Below, piece after piece: positions 20,903 through 34,133 of a DNA stretch of 64,000 nt. Within the stretch, counting starts at the first letter, position 1. Each line of letters begins with the position of its first letter. Source of the stretch: Rotaria sp. Silwood1 (taxonomy: Eukaryota > Rotifera > Eurotatoria > Philodinida > Philodinidae); the NCBI GenBank assembly GCA_905250075.1, contig CAJNOP010000093.1, positions 68,335 to 132,334 of the forward strand, written 5' to 3'. The position numbers and the translations under genes were made by a program. The notes below the pieces were generated by a model. It searched no databases and had not been told where the DNA came from. It saw only the letters and a list, made by a program, of their open reading frames with translations.

Positions 20903-23472
20903 GTGAAAGGTGCCGATTAAAACGAATAACACTTGAATATAAATCACGTTTTGATTAATAGGTCAAAATGGTGTTTAGCGAGAACAGTTGTCTTACACAT
21001 ATTTCAATCAGGTATAATTAGAGGTATGACTATGATTGATATGTGAGTGCAAATCACAACGATGAAAACATACGTAAAGACGTAGACGTATTTGATGGTA
21101 ATAATAGAGTGATAGGAGTCAAGCAGACGGAACACAACAGAATCAGATCACAGCTATCAACAAAAACCGTAGCATACTTTGCACTACATATGAAAAATAA
21201 TAACGACATTGTGAGTGTTAGGTCAGGCTTCGAAGATTTTCTGAGCAAAATCAGATACGAACTGACTTTACTCATGTACTACAGAATGAAGAAAACAGAA
21301 TGAGCACGAAGCTATTGGTAAATCGATAAAATGATAAAGATGAAAACATGAATAGAACTATCTAGTAGTCTTGTGATAAAGCCAAGCAAATCTCTATAGA
21401 GAAAAGTTTACTGATCAACTAAAGGCAATAATACCATTGCTTTTGATCGCCACAATATTCATTATTAAGTAGAATAATTTTTCTATTTTGGACAATGTAC
21501 ATTCAATTGAAGAATGACATTTGTCTTAAAATGACTTAATTATATTTTCATCTGTCATCTGGAGGTGTTTTTTTAGAACGAAGACGGAACTTTCGATTGA
21601 TTGCTGTAGATAATGTCTATGAAACGATCGACGAATAAGAAGTGTAGTGAAAAATCATTTGAATTTCTCAACATAATAAAAAAAAATACTGTTGATCCAA
21701 TCATCAACTTCTACGTTGGATATTTTTATGCTTTATCACTGTATTCTTCATGTTTTTGCTAAAGCTAATATCAATGTCCATGCTTATCAATTTATAAAAA
21801 AACGCGTAGATATGTACATATTATAAAAGTATTTTGTAGAGTTATTATGTCGTTTCGAAAGATTCAGTCTGAAAGCTACAATGAATAGAGAATTGTTGAT
21901 GGGTAATAGACGAGTCGCATTTTTGGAAAACACTGGTTGTTGATATCGTATGAAATATTTAGAATTACATAACACATAAAATAAAAGCATCTTTTGAATA
22001 TGGGTTACTTTCGGTACAATGTAATCAAGACAAGAAGAACGACAAGTTCTCAAGGAAAAGAACCAAAGATGCTACTTTGAAACATGATATTCACTTTTTT
22101 TATGGTTAATTACATTCATTTCTCAAATTGAATGGAAGCATCTATTGTCATTTCCATCTTCAATATTTAATCAAGTGCTGTTTTAGATTAAAAAGAGCGT
22201 AGGAAGATCGTTCCAGTTATCTTTGATTACATTCTGCCCAATTACACCTTCAGTCTCCTCTCTCCATTGATTATTTCCTATAACATCATGTTGAGAAATA
22301 TAATTGTTAATAATTGTTGCAGCGTATAAAAAATAAGTTAGATTCGCGTCTGACCAGCATTGCTTACTTGCTTCTCACGTTTCAATAGTTATGATGTGTT
22401 TTCTTGAATTCATCGCGAATCATAATAGACGTTATATAGATGTGCGTTTACTATTAAAAGAGTTTGCTAATGTCGCGTATACCACTTCTACGGAAATTTT
22501 ATTGAAAGCCTTTTGAACCGAATTTATTGCATCTATTAGAAGTATTCAGCAACTATTGTTTTCATCATAAAGAATAATTTTGGGTTGTATCGATCATGCG
22601 TCTTAGGTCTATAATGCTTTTTTCACTAGTTTCATAAGTAAACCAGTTGACACAAGCATTTGCACCTTGTTTTATATATTTTTCCCATATGTAAAGCATT
22701 TTCTAATACTTCTAGTCCTAATTGTTCGATCAGAAAACAAATAACTAGGCAAATTTAATTTAACTTTTCACACTCTAGAAAGTAATCAAATGTTGCTTGC
22801 ATATTTGATCGTTTTCCTACGATTCGAATCAACTAACTGGACTTTCAAGAGTGTAAAATTTATTCATAAGCAAGATATTCACTTATCTTCATTATTGCTA
22901 ACGGATATTGCTTTCATTCTGTTTCATAAAGAATACAAACATTCTTTCCGATATTTTTATTCACAGATGATTTTGCACTTTCAAATCTAGTACACATATC
23001 TGACTATTTGAAGAACTTTGATATGCTAGGATATTCATTAAATCATTTTGTATGATACTGTCAAATTCGAAGTATTTATTGAGTCTTAAACGAATGTCGT
23101 TTGATTGAAAGTTTTGCAGCTTAGGAAATTAGAAGAACTACGTTTCATCATAGATGTTCAAAACTCAAGTGTTTGTTAAACTTTGATGTTTCACGAAAGA
23201 CTAATAGAAACCAGATAGTGTTTGATCATCGATATAATTAAATTTATGGTAGTCAACCTTATGTATTGCATGATTGCTTAGATCTTTGAATTCTTCAAAT
23301 ATTGGCTTCTTTGGCAGTTAAAACAATACTTCAAGTCACGTTTCTCAGCTAATCATCCAAAAATTGTATAACAGAAGAAATTTCAAAAATATTTTTACGT
23401 AATAACATGAACAGTGTGTGGGTGAATATCGATCGCCCTCAGGAATGAATTCATGTTGAGACTCATCTAAAC
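20903..23472. other. Intergenic region, possible decayed coding traces
   Basis: No intact gene is seen. On the minus strand near 22570-22680 a short coding-like run can be read (beginning QGANACVNWFTYETSEKS) but it is soon broken by stops, so an old gene relic is possible. The frame at 21043-21303 has no ATG near its start and no known motif. Confidence 0.3.
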
Positions 23473-23631
23473 ATGAAGTTTTACAAAATTCTTGTCTATT
23501 TATGTCTGTTGTTTCCATATATTCTAGCAGTATGCACCAACAGTACTAGTTCTAGTTCACTTTTTACGGATTGTCTTTCGTACAAGAAAAGAGTAACGAA
23601 CCATATCAATCTCATGATGGTATCTGCTTGA
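23473..23631 (+). CDS. Putative small secreted peptide or first exon (52 aa)
   Basis: An ATG opens a 52-residue frame beginning MKFYKILVYLCLLFPYILA, a textbook signal-peptide layout: Lys near the start, a hydrophobic core and a small residue at the likely cleavage site. A short Ser/Thr/Cys-rich tail follows and ends in TGA. A GT within the sequence atggtatctg near 23619 could instead be a splice donor, making this the first exon of a longer gene, but no following exon was found. It matches no family I recognise and may be chance. Confidence 0.3.
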   Translation: MKFYKILVYLCLLFPYILAVCTNSTSSSSLFTDCLSYKKRVTNHINLMMVSA

Positions 23632-23854
23632 ATTTTCCTTCGTATCCACGTTAAAAAATATAGTTTAAGGTCCGAATTTAAGCTTAATTTCCCTCTTCAA
23701 GGAATCACATTATGACATATAACTCTATTCTGAATGATTTTGGCTTTGTTGACTATATATTAGATATCCTGCTGAGCTCACTTACATTTTTTTACCAGTA
23801 CCCATTAGCGAGCTCATGTGTTATCAAACATTCTTTCAGGTAGTCTAACTCTAC

Positions 23855-24280
23855 ATGATGATTAATGTTTCGCAGGGTGTGCAATTTATCCAAATTACTT
23901 TCTTTGCAATGATTATTTTCTTGGCTTTGATTTACTATATTCCAATTCTATTGATTCATCGTTTTCGTCATCATGCCAATGTATTCACAGTCAATGTTTG
24001 TATAGCTGCCATTTGTTGTTGTCTATATTGGTTGACTGTTCATATAATGGCAAAGCTTGATATTCGAAAACTATACGATGTCCAAACATATTCTTGGCTA
24101 ATCTACGCACAAACTATGTGTATTGTACAATTTCCATTAGCTCTCATTGTAGTATCCATTTATCGATTCCACTCGATTATTTATCAGACGAAAAGATTCT
24201 TCAAACTAAACAATGGATGATGATATGCATTACCTGCCAATGGCTTACTGGATTGTGACATTCTATGCGGAGAACGTTCA
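23855..24280 (+). pseudogene. Broken rhodopsin-like 7TM receptor (TM1-TM4 part)
   Basis: From ATG 23855 the frame gives a short N-terminus and three hydrophobic helices (FFAMIIFLALIYYIPILLI, then VCIAAICCCLYWL, then IVQFPLALIVVSIYR) with a DRY-like position (SIYRFHSII) after the third. This is the layout of short-tailed rhodopsin-type receptors, of which bdelloids carry many. The frame ends at a TGA at 24218. A shift of one frame near 24205 restores QWMMICITCQWLTGL, a plausible fourth helix, which then ends at another TGA. Downstream hydrophobic stretches to about 24450 could be further decayed helices. The ligand is unknown. Confidence 0.45.
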
Positions 24281-24449
24281 AATTCCAACCGCGTGTGTAA
24301 AACTTCTGTTCGAGTGTATTGTATACATGATGCTTATCCTTTCCTTACTATTTCTTCTCATCTTACATATTGTACTTATCTGTTGGTTCTTACTTTGTTC
24401 CTATCTTAGTACTCTTTCTTTCTTTCCTTATTATCCTTCTCTTCTATAA

Positions 24450-27400
24450 CCTTTTCTTTTCTCCGATGGTTGAGTATATAAGCGTATGTTTTGTAGGAAA
24501 ACGATGCGATTGTATGATATGAAGAAGCCAAATCAAGTGTAACTCCATCTTCACTAACCCTTCTTCTATCTAAAATCGTTACAATCTCGCTTCTTGCATA
24601 GATCTAGTATCCACAACTGCTTATGTATGCAATAAATGACAAGCATAAATCACGCATAATATGTTCATAATTTATATGTTGAATAATAACAATACCAAAA
24701 TAAAGTCAAACTTTAGATTTATGATGCTTTTCGTTTTATTCCGAGATATTAACAAGAATGTCGTGGTTCGAAATTCATTGTATTACATTTCTCTTGAACA
24801 GCAATCATTTGAGTTGCAACTGATAAATTGTTCATTATTCGCTTGATTGAATGAATTTTGTTATTTAATATTAAATTCACACTGTTTTCTATCCTTTCAC
24901 TTCAACACATGCTCGTCATTTTTATTCATAGAATTAACATTTTGGACGTCTGTCAATAATAGATATAGTTTGCAGAAAGGTGTCCTAAAACACTTGGTTA
25001 CATTGGGTACTTGTATTGATCTATATGAAATTACTGATGATACTTATGTGTACTGATCACTGAACTGAATTTAAGATTCCTACCGTAAAAAACTTTGATG
25101 CAACGACTTCTGACCAATGATTTCAAGTGAAGAATTTCTCTATATTATGCAATTATTCATATAATTCTTTTTTTTGTTTATTTATTTCGTATGGTTTTAC
25201 ATATATATGCATGTTGTTGAAAATAAAGTCTGGAAAATGTGTTTATATAGGATGCGAAAGATTGATCGAAGATAAAAAGGAAGAACAAAACACAATAAAT
25301 CAAGTTAATCAAAAAAAAAAGGATATAGTTATAGAGAGAAATCAAGAATCAATAGCAGTCGTAACAATCAAAGCAATGATCAATGAAAACAAAGGCTGTT
25401 GAAAACGAAAAATTTACAGGAGCGCGTACAGAACAGCGTACAAACACAAAATAAAGTGAGTAAACAAAGTATATTTATAGTTCGAAAACAACAAAAACAA
25501 AACACAAATACACACAAATAGATTAGTGCTAATTATGATAGTCAAAAAAAAAAAGAAAATGCGCTCATTTGGAAGCTCGCTATAGCATGTCTCTTACGAC
25601 TGATATTTAACTCGTTCATTAGATTGTACATCTAATATAGTCTACGTTTTTTATTATCTCTCAGCTTTTTTTCTCAACTCATCCTCTGTACTTTTTTTTC
25701 TTTTTAAAGCTTATTGTTGAGAAAAGAAACTCACAGTAAAACAATCATACACAGAAATAGAGAACACGCTCATAAATATATCACTCGGCCAAAAGAAAAA
25801 TAAGAAGAAATACATAGTATGTAAACAGGAATTATAAAGAACAAAAGAAAAAAACGAAGCAGAACATATAAGCATGTTTTCGTATTTTTTATCATTGATA
25901 GAAAATACTGCTGTAATATGCTATTTTCATAGGGCTAGACGTTAATTATTTAGCCTCTGAAAAAAGAAGATTTTCTAATCGATTTTATTACACGATAACC
26001 AGAAAAAAATTTTGGTGAATCTTTTGTGAAAATAGAAATAAAGAATAATGAAGATAGTGCATAAAACACCAATGAAACAACAAAACGTTTTATCACATGG
26101 AGAAGCAACAACAACAACAGCAACAAGACAAATGAAAAACAAAAAAAGAAAAATGAACACGCATACTACTTGTCAATAAAAACAAACAAAAAAAACAAAT
26201 GAAAACACAGAAAAAAGCGTTAACAAACAAAAAGAAGCACTATTATATTTTGCTTTTGTTTTTATACATGGAACAAAACGAAAAAAACAGAACAAGGCTA
26301 AAGTTGCACGTTATACCAATATATTTTATGTTTGAGCTTAAAGTTCACATGAAAATTTGTCGTCGTTGTCAATTTTTTTTAGAGAAAAAAAGAATCAAGA
26401 CGATGAAAATCACATTCGTTCAAGTAGGGAAAATACTAGCATTGATATAAAAGAAACTTTGACTATTTTTTGAATTTTTGTTTTTAATATAAACTTGATT
26501 TATTCTTGCTCGTTAACTAATAATATTCGATTATCTCCTAAAATAAAATAAAATAAAATATTAATGAATTAGGAAATTTTTTTATTTCAAACTTTCATAT
26601 TATGATGGCTTACAAAAATGAAATCAACAAAAAAAAAATTGTGAAGAGTTTCAATTCGAAGTACTGTTTTTAATAGGCATGTAATGGTGACGGTCCATCG
26701 ATCTTACGTACAGCTTTGCATTGGTCTATCGATTTAAAGGGATGAAACAAAGTTTAACAACAAAGGGATGAACTATGATGGAAAGCTTTTAAAAAGTTAA
26801 AGATGATAGTTGTCAACTTCCACAAAACTATTTTTTTAATAATATCATTTTAAACAATATAAAATGAGGGATCGGTGTATTTTCTACGGTTTTTCTTGAA
26901 AACCTTAAAAGTATCGCTAGAACTGAAAAAAAACAAACTTGATCAAAAAAAATTGCTGAAAAACATCTTTTTCAGTTTTTGCGATGCTTTCGACTTTTCT
27001 ACAGACGGTCGTAGAAAATGCGACTGCTCTTTATTGGGTTTTATTTAAAATCGCATTATTACAAAATAGTTTTCTGGAATCCGAAACACCTCCTGTGTTC
27101 GATTTCTTAGAAACTTTTTTATCACATTTCATCTATGAAACCTTGGTAAGAGAAAAGTCTATTAGCTATTAATAAAACTATAAATACATTGTTATTAAAC
27201 TTGTTTTTTGCACAAGCTTGCGTCTAGATTAAACTAGAAAAATGGATAAATCTTTTAAAATTAGATACGAGGAAAGTTCTGCCCAACTGATTAATCGTTC
27301 TTGAATGAAGATATTAGATTTTCAAAATACTTTTTAAAACACTGCCATAACCCCTCCATAAAAATCTAGTATCTTTGATAGTCGAAAATCTTTACAAAAT

Positions 27401-27772
27401 ATTCATAGCTTATCAAGATCTTCATGATACGTATAGCAGTTTCGATTCAAAAAGTGATTATTCAATTGAGAGACTTTTCTCGTAAGATCATCGTCACCGT
27501 TGCATTTTTAGTTTCTCTAGAATAATATTAAAATTGAGGAAAACTTGTTTTCTTTTAATTGAACAACATTGTTTTGAATTAAAAAGAAATATCTACTTCA
27601 CATAAAAGATTCTATGAGAATTTCCATGATTCTCTCGCTACCATTTAATTTATTCTACTCGAGAATAAAACAGCAGAAACTTCAAACTTGAAATCCTTTT
27701 TTTTTCTTCTTACTTTAACTTATTTATTAAAAAAGCAAAATGTCTATGTCAATATAGAAAAGTTTTTATTAT
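24450..27772. other. Intergenic region, A/T-rich low complexity
   Basis: Long A- and T-rich tracts with no supported gene. Frames at 25127-25402, 25975-26160 and 26199-26450 consist of Lys/Asn- or Phe-rich low-complexity sequence and are not considered genes. A short AAAAT tandem tract lies near 26541-26565. Confidence 0.4.
26876..27021. repeat. Short imperfect inverted repeat (~146 bp)
   Basis: The left arm contains gtattttctacgg and agtatcgctagaactgaaaaa. The right arm contains tttttcagtttttgcgatgct and cgtagaaaatgcgac, the reverse order and strand. It could be a small MITE or a relic of one. No target duplication was identified. Confidence 0.5.
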
Positions 27773-30700
27773 TCATTTATTTTTTGTTAGTTTCATACCT
27801 TGTTCATAATGATCAACAGTATCTGTCCATTTCATAGCTAAATAAGCTGTTAAATCATCAAGATTAAAACGATCTGTTTGAGCATTTCGTCGTTGTTGAC
27901 TATAAACAAGTTGTAGTGCATTCGACATGATATCTGATGATGATGATGATTGTTGACGTATTTGATGATATAATATCGATGAATTGTTATAATCATCATC
28001 ATCCGTATCAATATTATTTTGTTCAGATTTTATATCAACTAATGATGATGATATTGGTTGAAAATAGGGTGTTGGTGATGGAATTATATGTTGTGTATGT
28101 GAAGGATAAAAATAATGTGATGGATAAATTGTTGGTGTATAAACAGTTGGAATTGAATTTGATTGTTGTTCAGTATCTATGGAAGATTTTTTAGTTGTTG
28201 ATGGATGAAAATAAAATTGACCTGTTGGAGTTGTATAAACAAATAATGGCTCTTGAATTTGTTCAGATGTTGTTGAATTTGTTGTTTCATCATGATCACT
28301 TTCATTTGTTGTTGTTGGTATTGTTGTTGCTGTTGTATATGTTGTTGGTAGAAAAACATATTGAGATTGAGGTGGTACATAATGTGTACGTAATAAATTC
28401 ATATAAGCTAAATATTGAGAATAATTAGCAAAACGGGATTGATTATATTGTAACAGAAGAAGAGGATCAATGTAAGGTGATTGTGATGGATAACTACGTT
28501 GTTGATGTGGACGAATATCTGAACCGGAATAAAATTGTGGTGAACGATTATTTCGTTGAGAAAATTTTCTAGAAGATTTTTGTGTTGATGAATCATTTAA
28601 TACGTCATTGAATTGTATTGGTTGCATTGATGGAGATGTTGATGTATATGATATATCAATCTCAGGTTCAGTTGTGGTTACTGTTGTTGTTGATGGTTGA
28701 TTATTAATATTAGTATCATCAGATGATTTAGTTAATGTTGTTGAATCAAGTTCAAAACCGAATGAAACATCATTAAGTTCAATGTCAATGGGTTTATTAA
28801 GAAAAATAACAGGTGGTGGTTTTGTTTGTCGTTTTAACAATGATGATAGAGATGATGATGATGAATGAGATGATAAACGTGGTGAGATTTGTTGTTTTTC
28901 TATGGTTTGTTCATTAGTAGAATTTACAATAGAAGATGAAGGTAATGGTTCATCAGATGTCGGAGGTGGTGCAGAACGTATAGGTTTAGAAGAAATTCGA
29001 TTATTTGTTTCTTCTTTTGTTATTGAAGAAGAATTAAGTTTAGTATTTGATAGATTATTGCGTACTATTGGACGTATAATACTATTTTTATTTGTTGATG
29101 AAATACGTCGTTTATCATGAGTTTTTGAAGATGTTGACGGTGGTAGAAAATGTGTTGTATGTGTTAGGAAATTATTAACTTGACGACGTTCTTTTATTAA
29201 ACGACGACGATTTTTTACAGTTACAAAAGGTTCAGATATGATTTCACTGTTCAAATTATTTGTTATCGTTGATGATAAACTATACGAATCAATATCATCA
29301 GTTTTTAAAGATATATTACGAGTTTCTTCAAACAAATTTGGTATAGATGATTCATCATTCTAATAAAATAAAAAAGAAATGCACAAATGAATTTCATTGA
29401 TCATAGATATATATTTATACAAATTATAAAGTAATGAACAATAAATGAACATTATTATTCCAAGAGATATATGCCATAGTTATAGATTCATGTATTTCTC
29501 GGACACTCGCGTAATCTTCAGATAAAAATCGTAATAAATGTGTTATCTAACATCGATACAAATTTGAAATAATTTCATCACTTATGTGTCGAACCATTCG
29601 AATTAAGCTAGTGAATATCAGAACGAAATGAAATCTCCTAAACAAAATTTTTCTCTGAAAACCTTAATAGAAGAAAAACAGTACTTAGGTCATATGATGA
29701 TTTATTTAAATAAATTATAAACTGACATGCGAAATAACGATATGAATATTCTATTCTCACAGTGATTTACTGAACTATTTGATGTCGATATATACATATA
29801 TATATAAGAATATAATATGATGGATAAGTAATTTAAAAAATAATTTATTCACTTCTAATAATATTATATTTAAAAAACAAAAATCTATTTGAACACTCAC
29901 AATCGTTTTCGTAGAATTAATATCGACTGTATTCAAATGAGATTCATCATGATTATCAGTAGATATATTTTTATTTATTAATGATTGATTTGTTATATCA
30001 ATAATTGTATGTGTTTTTGTTTGATTATCTTCATCAATAAAATTCACTGATTGAATATTTTGTTCAGTAGTTGTTACATAATTTGATGTTTGATTTTCAT
30101 TATTAGTATTATCATTATTATTATTATTATCGTTTGTTGTTGATATTGTTTCTTGTAAACTATTTATTGATTTACGAGATTTTTTTCGAGATGATGTTTT
30201 ATTACTATTTGTATCATTTACAGAATTAATTTTTGAAGATAATCTTGGTTTATTTGTATCTGTTGGACGTAGAGGAGTTGAATTTTGTCGTTGTTTTGAT
30301 GAATCTCCATCGATAAACATAACAAGTTCATCGACATCACGATCACCACGATGTCCTGGAATTAATTCTGTTCGTATGATTTCTTGTTGTTGAGACTTAA
30401 AAAAAAAACAAACGAAAGAACGAAAGAAACATTCGATTAAACTGAAGAGAATAAATAATTGTACCTGTTTTCGTTTTTTCGTACCACGGCTTTGATGTGG
30501 ACGTGTAGTATTATTTCGTGATGAATTTGAATAATGTTGCTGTTCATTACGTTCGATAATATTTCTGCAAGAAAAAAAAAATACAACAATCAAAAATTAT
30601 TTTATCTGTTTTTTTTCTTTCTAATGATTTATATTTACCGATTTTGATGACTAGATGATAATATATTTGTTTGGCTATTAGATAATTGTTGTAAAGAAGA

Positions 30701-33700
30701 TTTTGATGGAAGAAGAATTGTATTATGATCAGTAGCACTTGGATTTGATTTATTGACATTGCCATTCAGATCTGTTATATTGAAAAAAGAAATAAATCAG
30801 TGTAAGAATTTGCTTTTGTATAAGTTTTAAAGAAATAGGACTGGACTTCTTTTTTTTTCTTTTCACTTTCTTACCACCATTTGGAATGTAAACAAAATTT
30901 CCAGATAACTTATAGTATAAATACATTATTGATGGATGTGACTATGAATGATATAAATTTGACATTATAGAATAGATATCAACCAAAATATTGTATAGAC
31001 AGTAATGAATGATATATTTTGTTCTTGGAATGTGTACAGATACAGTTTGTAGATGATAGATGTAGGAAAGAATAGGGATTATATTAGTGAAGTGATAATC
31101 ATATTGAGAAATGAGATAAAGGAGAGAGAGAGAGAGAAAGGCAGGAATATTATTCGGTCGGTTGATCGGTAGTTCGTGAAAAAAAAAGAAAAAAAGAAGA
31201 GATGGTAAATAGTGTGTGAATACTTTCGTGTACTTGTGCAATGTTATATTTCTCGCTTGATTCGTTCTTCTTTTCTTTTCTTCCCATTTCTTTCTTTTAC
31301 ATCGATTGATGATATATAAAAAAATACAATCATGACTCAGTTTTCAATACATTTATATACACTCCCCCATATCCAGGTATTTCAAAATTGTCTGATAGTA
31401 CTCCCTAGTCAATTCATTACAAGTGCAGACAGAATGATAAAAAAAACCTTTCATATCGTTCATCAGTATGAAAACGAAAAAGAAAAGACAATACATACCA
31501 TCAATATGCAACTGTTTCATACGAGGTACTTGTAAATGAGGTTCATTATTACTCGTTTGTTCTACACGGGTAGTATTTGATCGGTTTAATTGAAAATTAT
31601 TCTGTTCATCTAACAAAATGATAAGAATTTACATATATATATATAAACAGAAAAAAGTCATTAATTACTTAAATAAGAATATTGAATATCATTTGTTTTA
31701 TTCAACTATAATAAAAATGAATTGAATGTTAAAATTAAGTTTTTCGTTTTTTTGTAGCATTGATTAAGCAGATGTTCTACTATGTAATTAGAAACTGTTT
31801 AATCATCATAGTGTTCATCATATAGAGCGGCAGTCTCCCATTTTTTGGCCTCTCATTTGAGTCCGGTCATAATTCATCAGATTAAAAGAAGATCATAAGC
31901 TAACGCTTATCTTCTTGATTAATCATTTAAAAAAATTCATTCTTTAATGACCATTGGCTGAGCAGCACTCATATAGTAATCTCGACTTAGACCATATGAC
32001 GTGTCAGTGGTCATTGTTAAGACATACATATTAAATATGAAAAAACAAATGAGCGACAAAAAACATGCACGCATTTGTACTTAACTATCATGATGTACAA
32101 TTAGCAATTCAATATGATAAGGTCGTAAGGACAAACAATTTAATTTTTTCTTTTATTCTTCTCACTGTACAAGTTATTCTCTTCTATATTAGATATAAAT
32201 ATAAATCATTGTAATTGATAAATATACGGACCGAATTGAGAAGAAACCCAAATAAAAGATCATTGAATGAAGCAGGAACAGAGGTAAACCAAATATTGAA
32301 ATTATATACTATGGTACCATATAATGATGATTGTGAGCATTTCGAAAACAAAACTTATCCTTTTATAGTTATTTACTCTGTTCTATTAGTACGCTAATTG
32401 ATTATTTACTTTCTATTATTTGATATAATTTGCTATTTACTAAATAAAAATATTCTTTCTTTTATTTCTGATCAGTTTTCTGTATCAGAAGAATAAACAC
32501 ATTCTCTCTTGACATGATGAATACTTAGATGACTATATACAATTTCTAATTAAAATGGTGGAACATATTGCCAATGAAAAGAAACATCAGCTTGCATGTT
32601 TAGCTTATATACAATAGAAACATCTGGTTAATCTATGCCCTTGTTATTATTGATTGTTTTTTACTTACTGATTTTATCGATGTATCTTTCGTACGTGACG
32701 ATGTCATAGAAAGTGAATTATTTGATAATGTTGAATTATTATAATGTTCTTCATCGGATTCCTCATCATTATCTGTACCAGAATTAGTACGTATACTACC
32801 ACTATTATCTGATGATGATTTTGTTGTTATTGATGAGCCATGTGAATTATAACCATTATTTGGTAGATATTTACTACGTTCATATGGTATATTTGTTGTT
32901 GATTGTTGTGTACCATAAGTTTGTGTATGATTTTTATTTAATAATATTGTCGATTCTGTTAATGGTTTTTTTGTTTGTTCAATTAATTCATCATCATTAT
33001 CTTCATCATTTAGTAATTTTTCATATGGAATATTCGTTTTTGTATTATCATCTTCACATTTATTTGATGTTGAAGAATCATAATTTGAAGAATCATTTGA
33101 TGACGACGACGATGATGAACGTTGTTTATTATTATCATCATCAACATCATCATTTGGAAAATAATTTATGACAGCTTGTTCATGAGATTTATTATTTTTC
33201 ATTGTAATCTTATGTTGAAGTTGATGATGATGATGATGATGATTGTCTTGTTTTTTATTAAGTTCAAGCAATATACCAGCACTTTGTGCAATACCTTGTT
33301 GAATTGATTCACTTGTATCACCAAATGGAGGTGACCTCGCTTGATTTTTGTTATTACTGTTTTTACTTGTACAAACTGAAGCAAACGTCTAAAAAAAGGC
33401 ATTGTGTGGAAGAAAGAAAAGAAAAGAAAAGAAAGGAACACATCATTGCTGTTCGCTGTTTTGTGCCTTGGTAACATACAACATGCTGTCACAGATATAT
33501 GCATACACACAGACACACCTATCAACGTATCTATATTGAAAGAGAAAGGCATACGCAAACAGAAAGCCGCAATGCGGTACATTTCGTTCTCACGCGCCAA
33601 CTACATAAGGACGAGATTCATGTACATAATAACTCGATTCTTTATATAGATTAATGTGAAAAAAGAAAAGGAAAGAGTTCTATTAAAATCTTTTACTTTT

Positions 33701-34133
33701 TTATAATCTTCAACATTAATATTAATTAATATTGGTTCAGATTGATGATTTGATGATGAACTATAATCAATATCAAAACGTGTTGGATCATAATAATTTC
33801 CTTGCATTAATTCATGGGATTGATATTGTCGTGTTGAATTTTTCATGTGTGAATTATCATTATTTATTCTAAAGAAAAGAAACAATACAATAATAATAAT
33901 AAATTGATATATTCAACAAACTTTTTTGATAAGGAATGTTTTGGTTGTAAATCGTGTATTTCATCATATGCTTGATTATTAGCTATTTCAGTTTCAGTAT
34001 TTTGTTGACGTTTTAATATTGATGGTGTTGTTATTCGACTATTTATTGTTGATAATTTATGATTAGTTGAATTTGTTTGTTCATCATTATCATCATTATG
34101 ATTTACTGCTGATTGTATTGGCAGATTTGACAT
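27773..34133 (-). CDS. Large Asn/Ser/Thr-rich protein, unrecognised (8 exons, 1173 aa)
   Basis: Transcript order of exons: 34133-33922, 33868-33697, 33388-32669, 31601-31499, 30771-30639, 30564-30465, 30395-29901, 29359-27773. All phases agree from ATG 34133 to TGA 27773. The protein is hydrophilic and mostly low complexity (Asn, Ser, Thr, Gln), with a His run near residue 177 and acidic Asp/Asn tracts. Islands that look conserved are PPFGDTSESIQQGIAQSAG (about residue 148), a basic RGTKKRKQ followed closely by IPGHRGDRDVDELVMFIDG (about 493-511), FVTVKNRRRLIKERRQ (about 686-701) and the C-terminal LDDLTAYLAMKWTDTVDHY. Basic patches suggest a nuclear or RNA-associated role, but this is inference and I do not recognise the family. 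A GTATGA donor-like site eight codons before the stop leaves open a further 3' exon. AATAAA overlaps the stop region. Confidence 0.8.

Noticed and set aside
21043..21303. 86-codon frame rich in Asn/Asp/Lys
   Set aside because: Starts at GTG, shows no recognisable motif, and no exon structure supports it.
25127..25402. Frame with hydrophobic start and Lys/Glu/Gln-rich end
   Set aside because: No ATG near the start; the charged part comes from A-rich low-complexity DNA.
33227..33240. ATG trinucleotide run considered as a microsatellite
   Set aside because: It encodes the His run of the minus-strand gene and is better described as coding low complexity.
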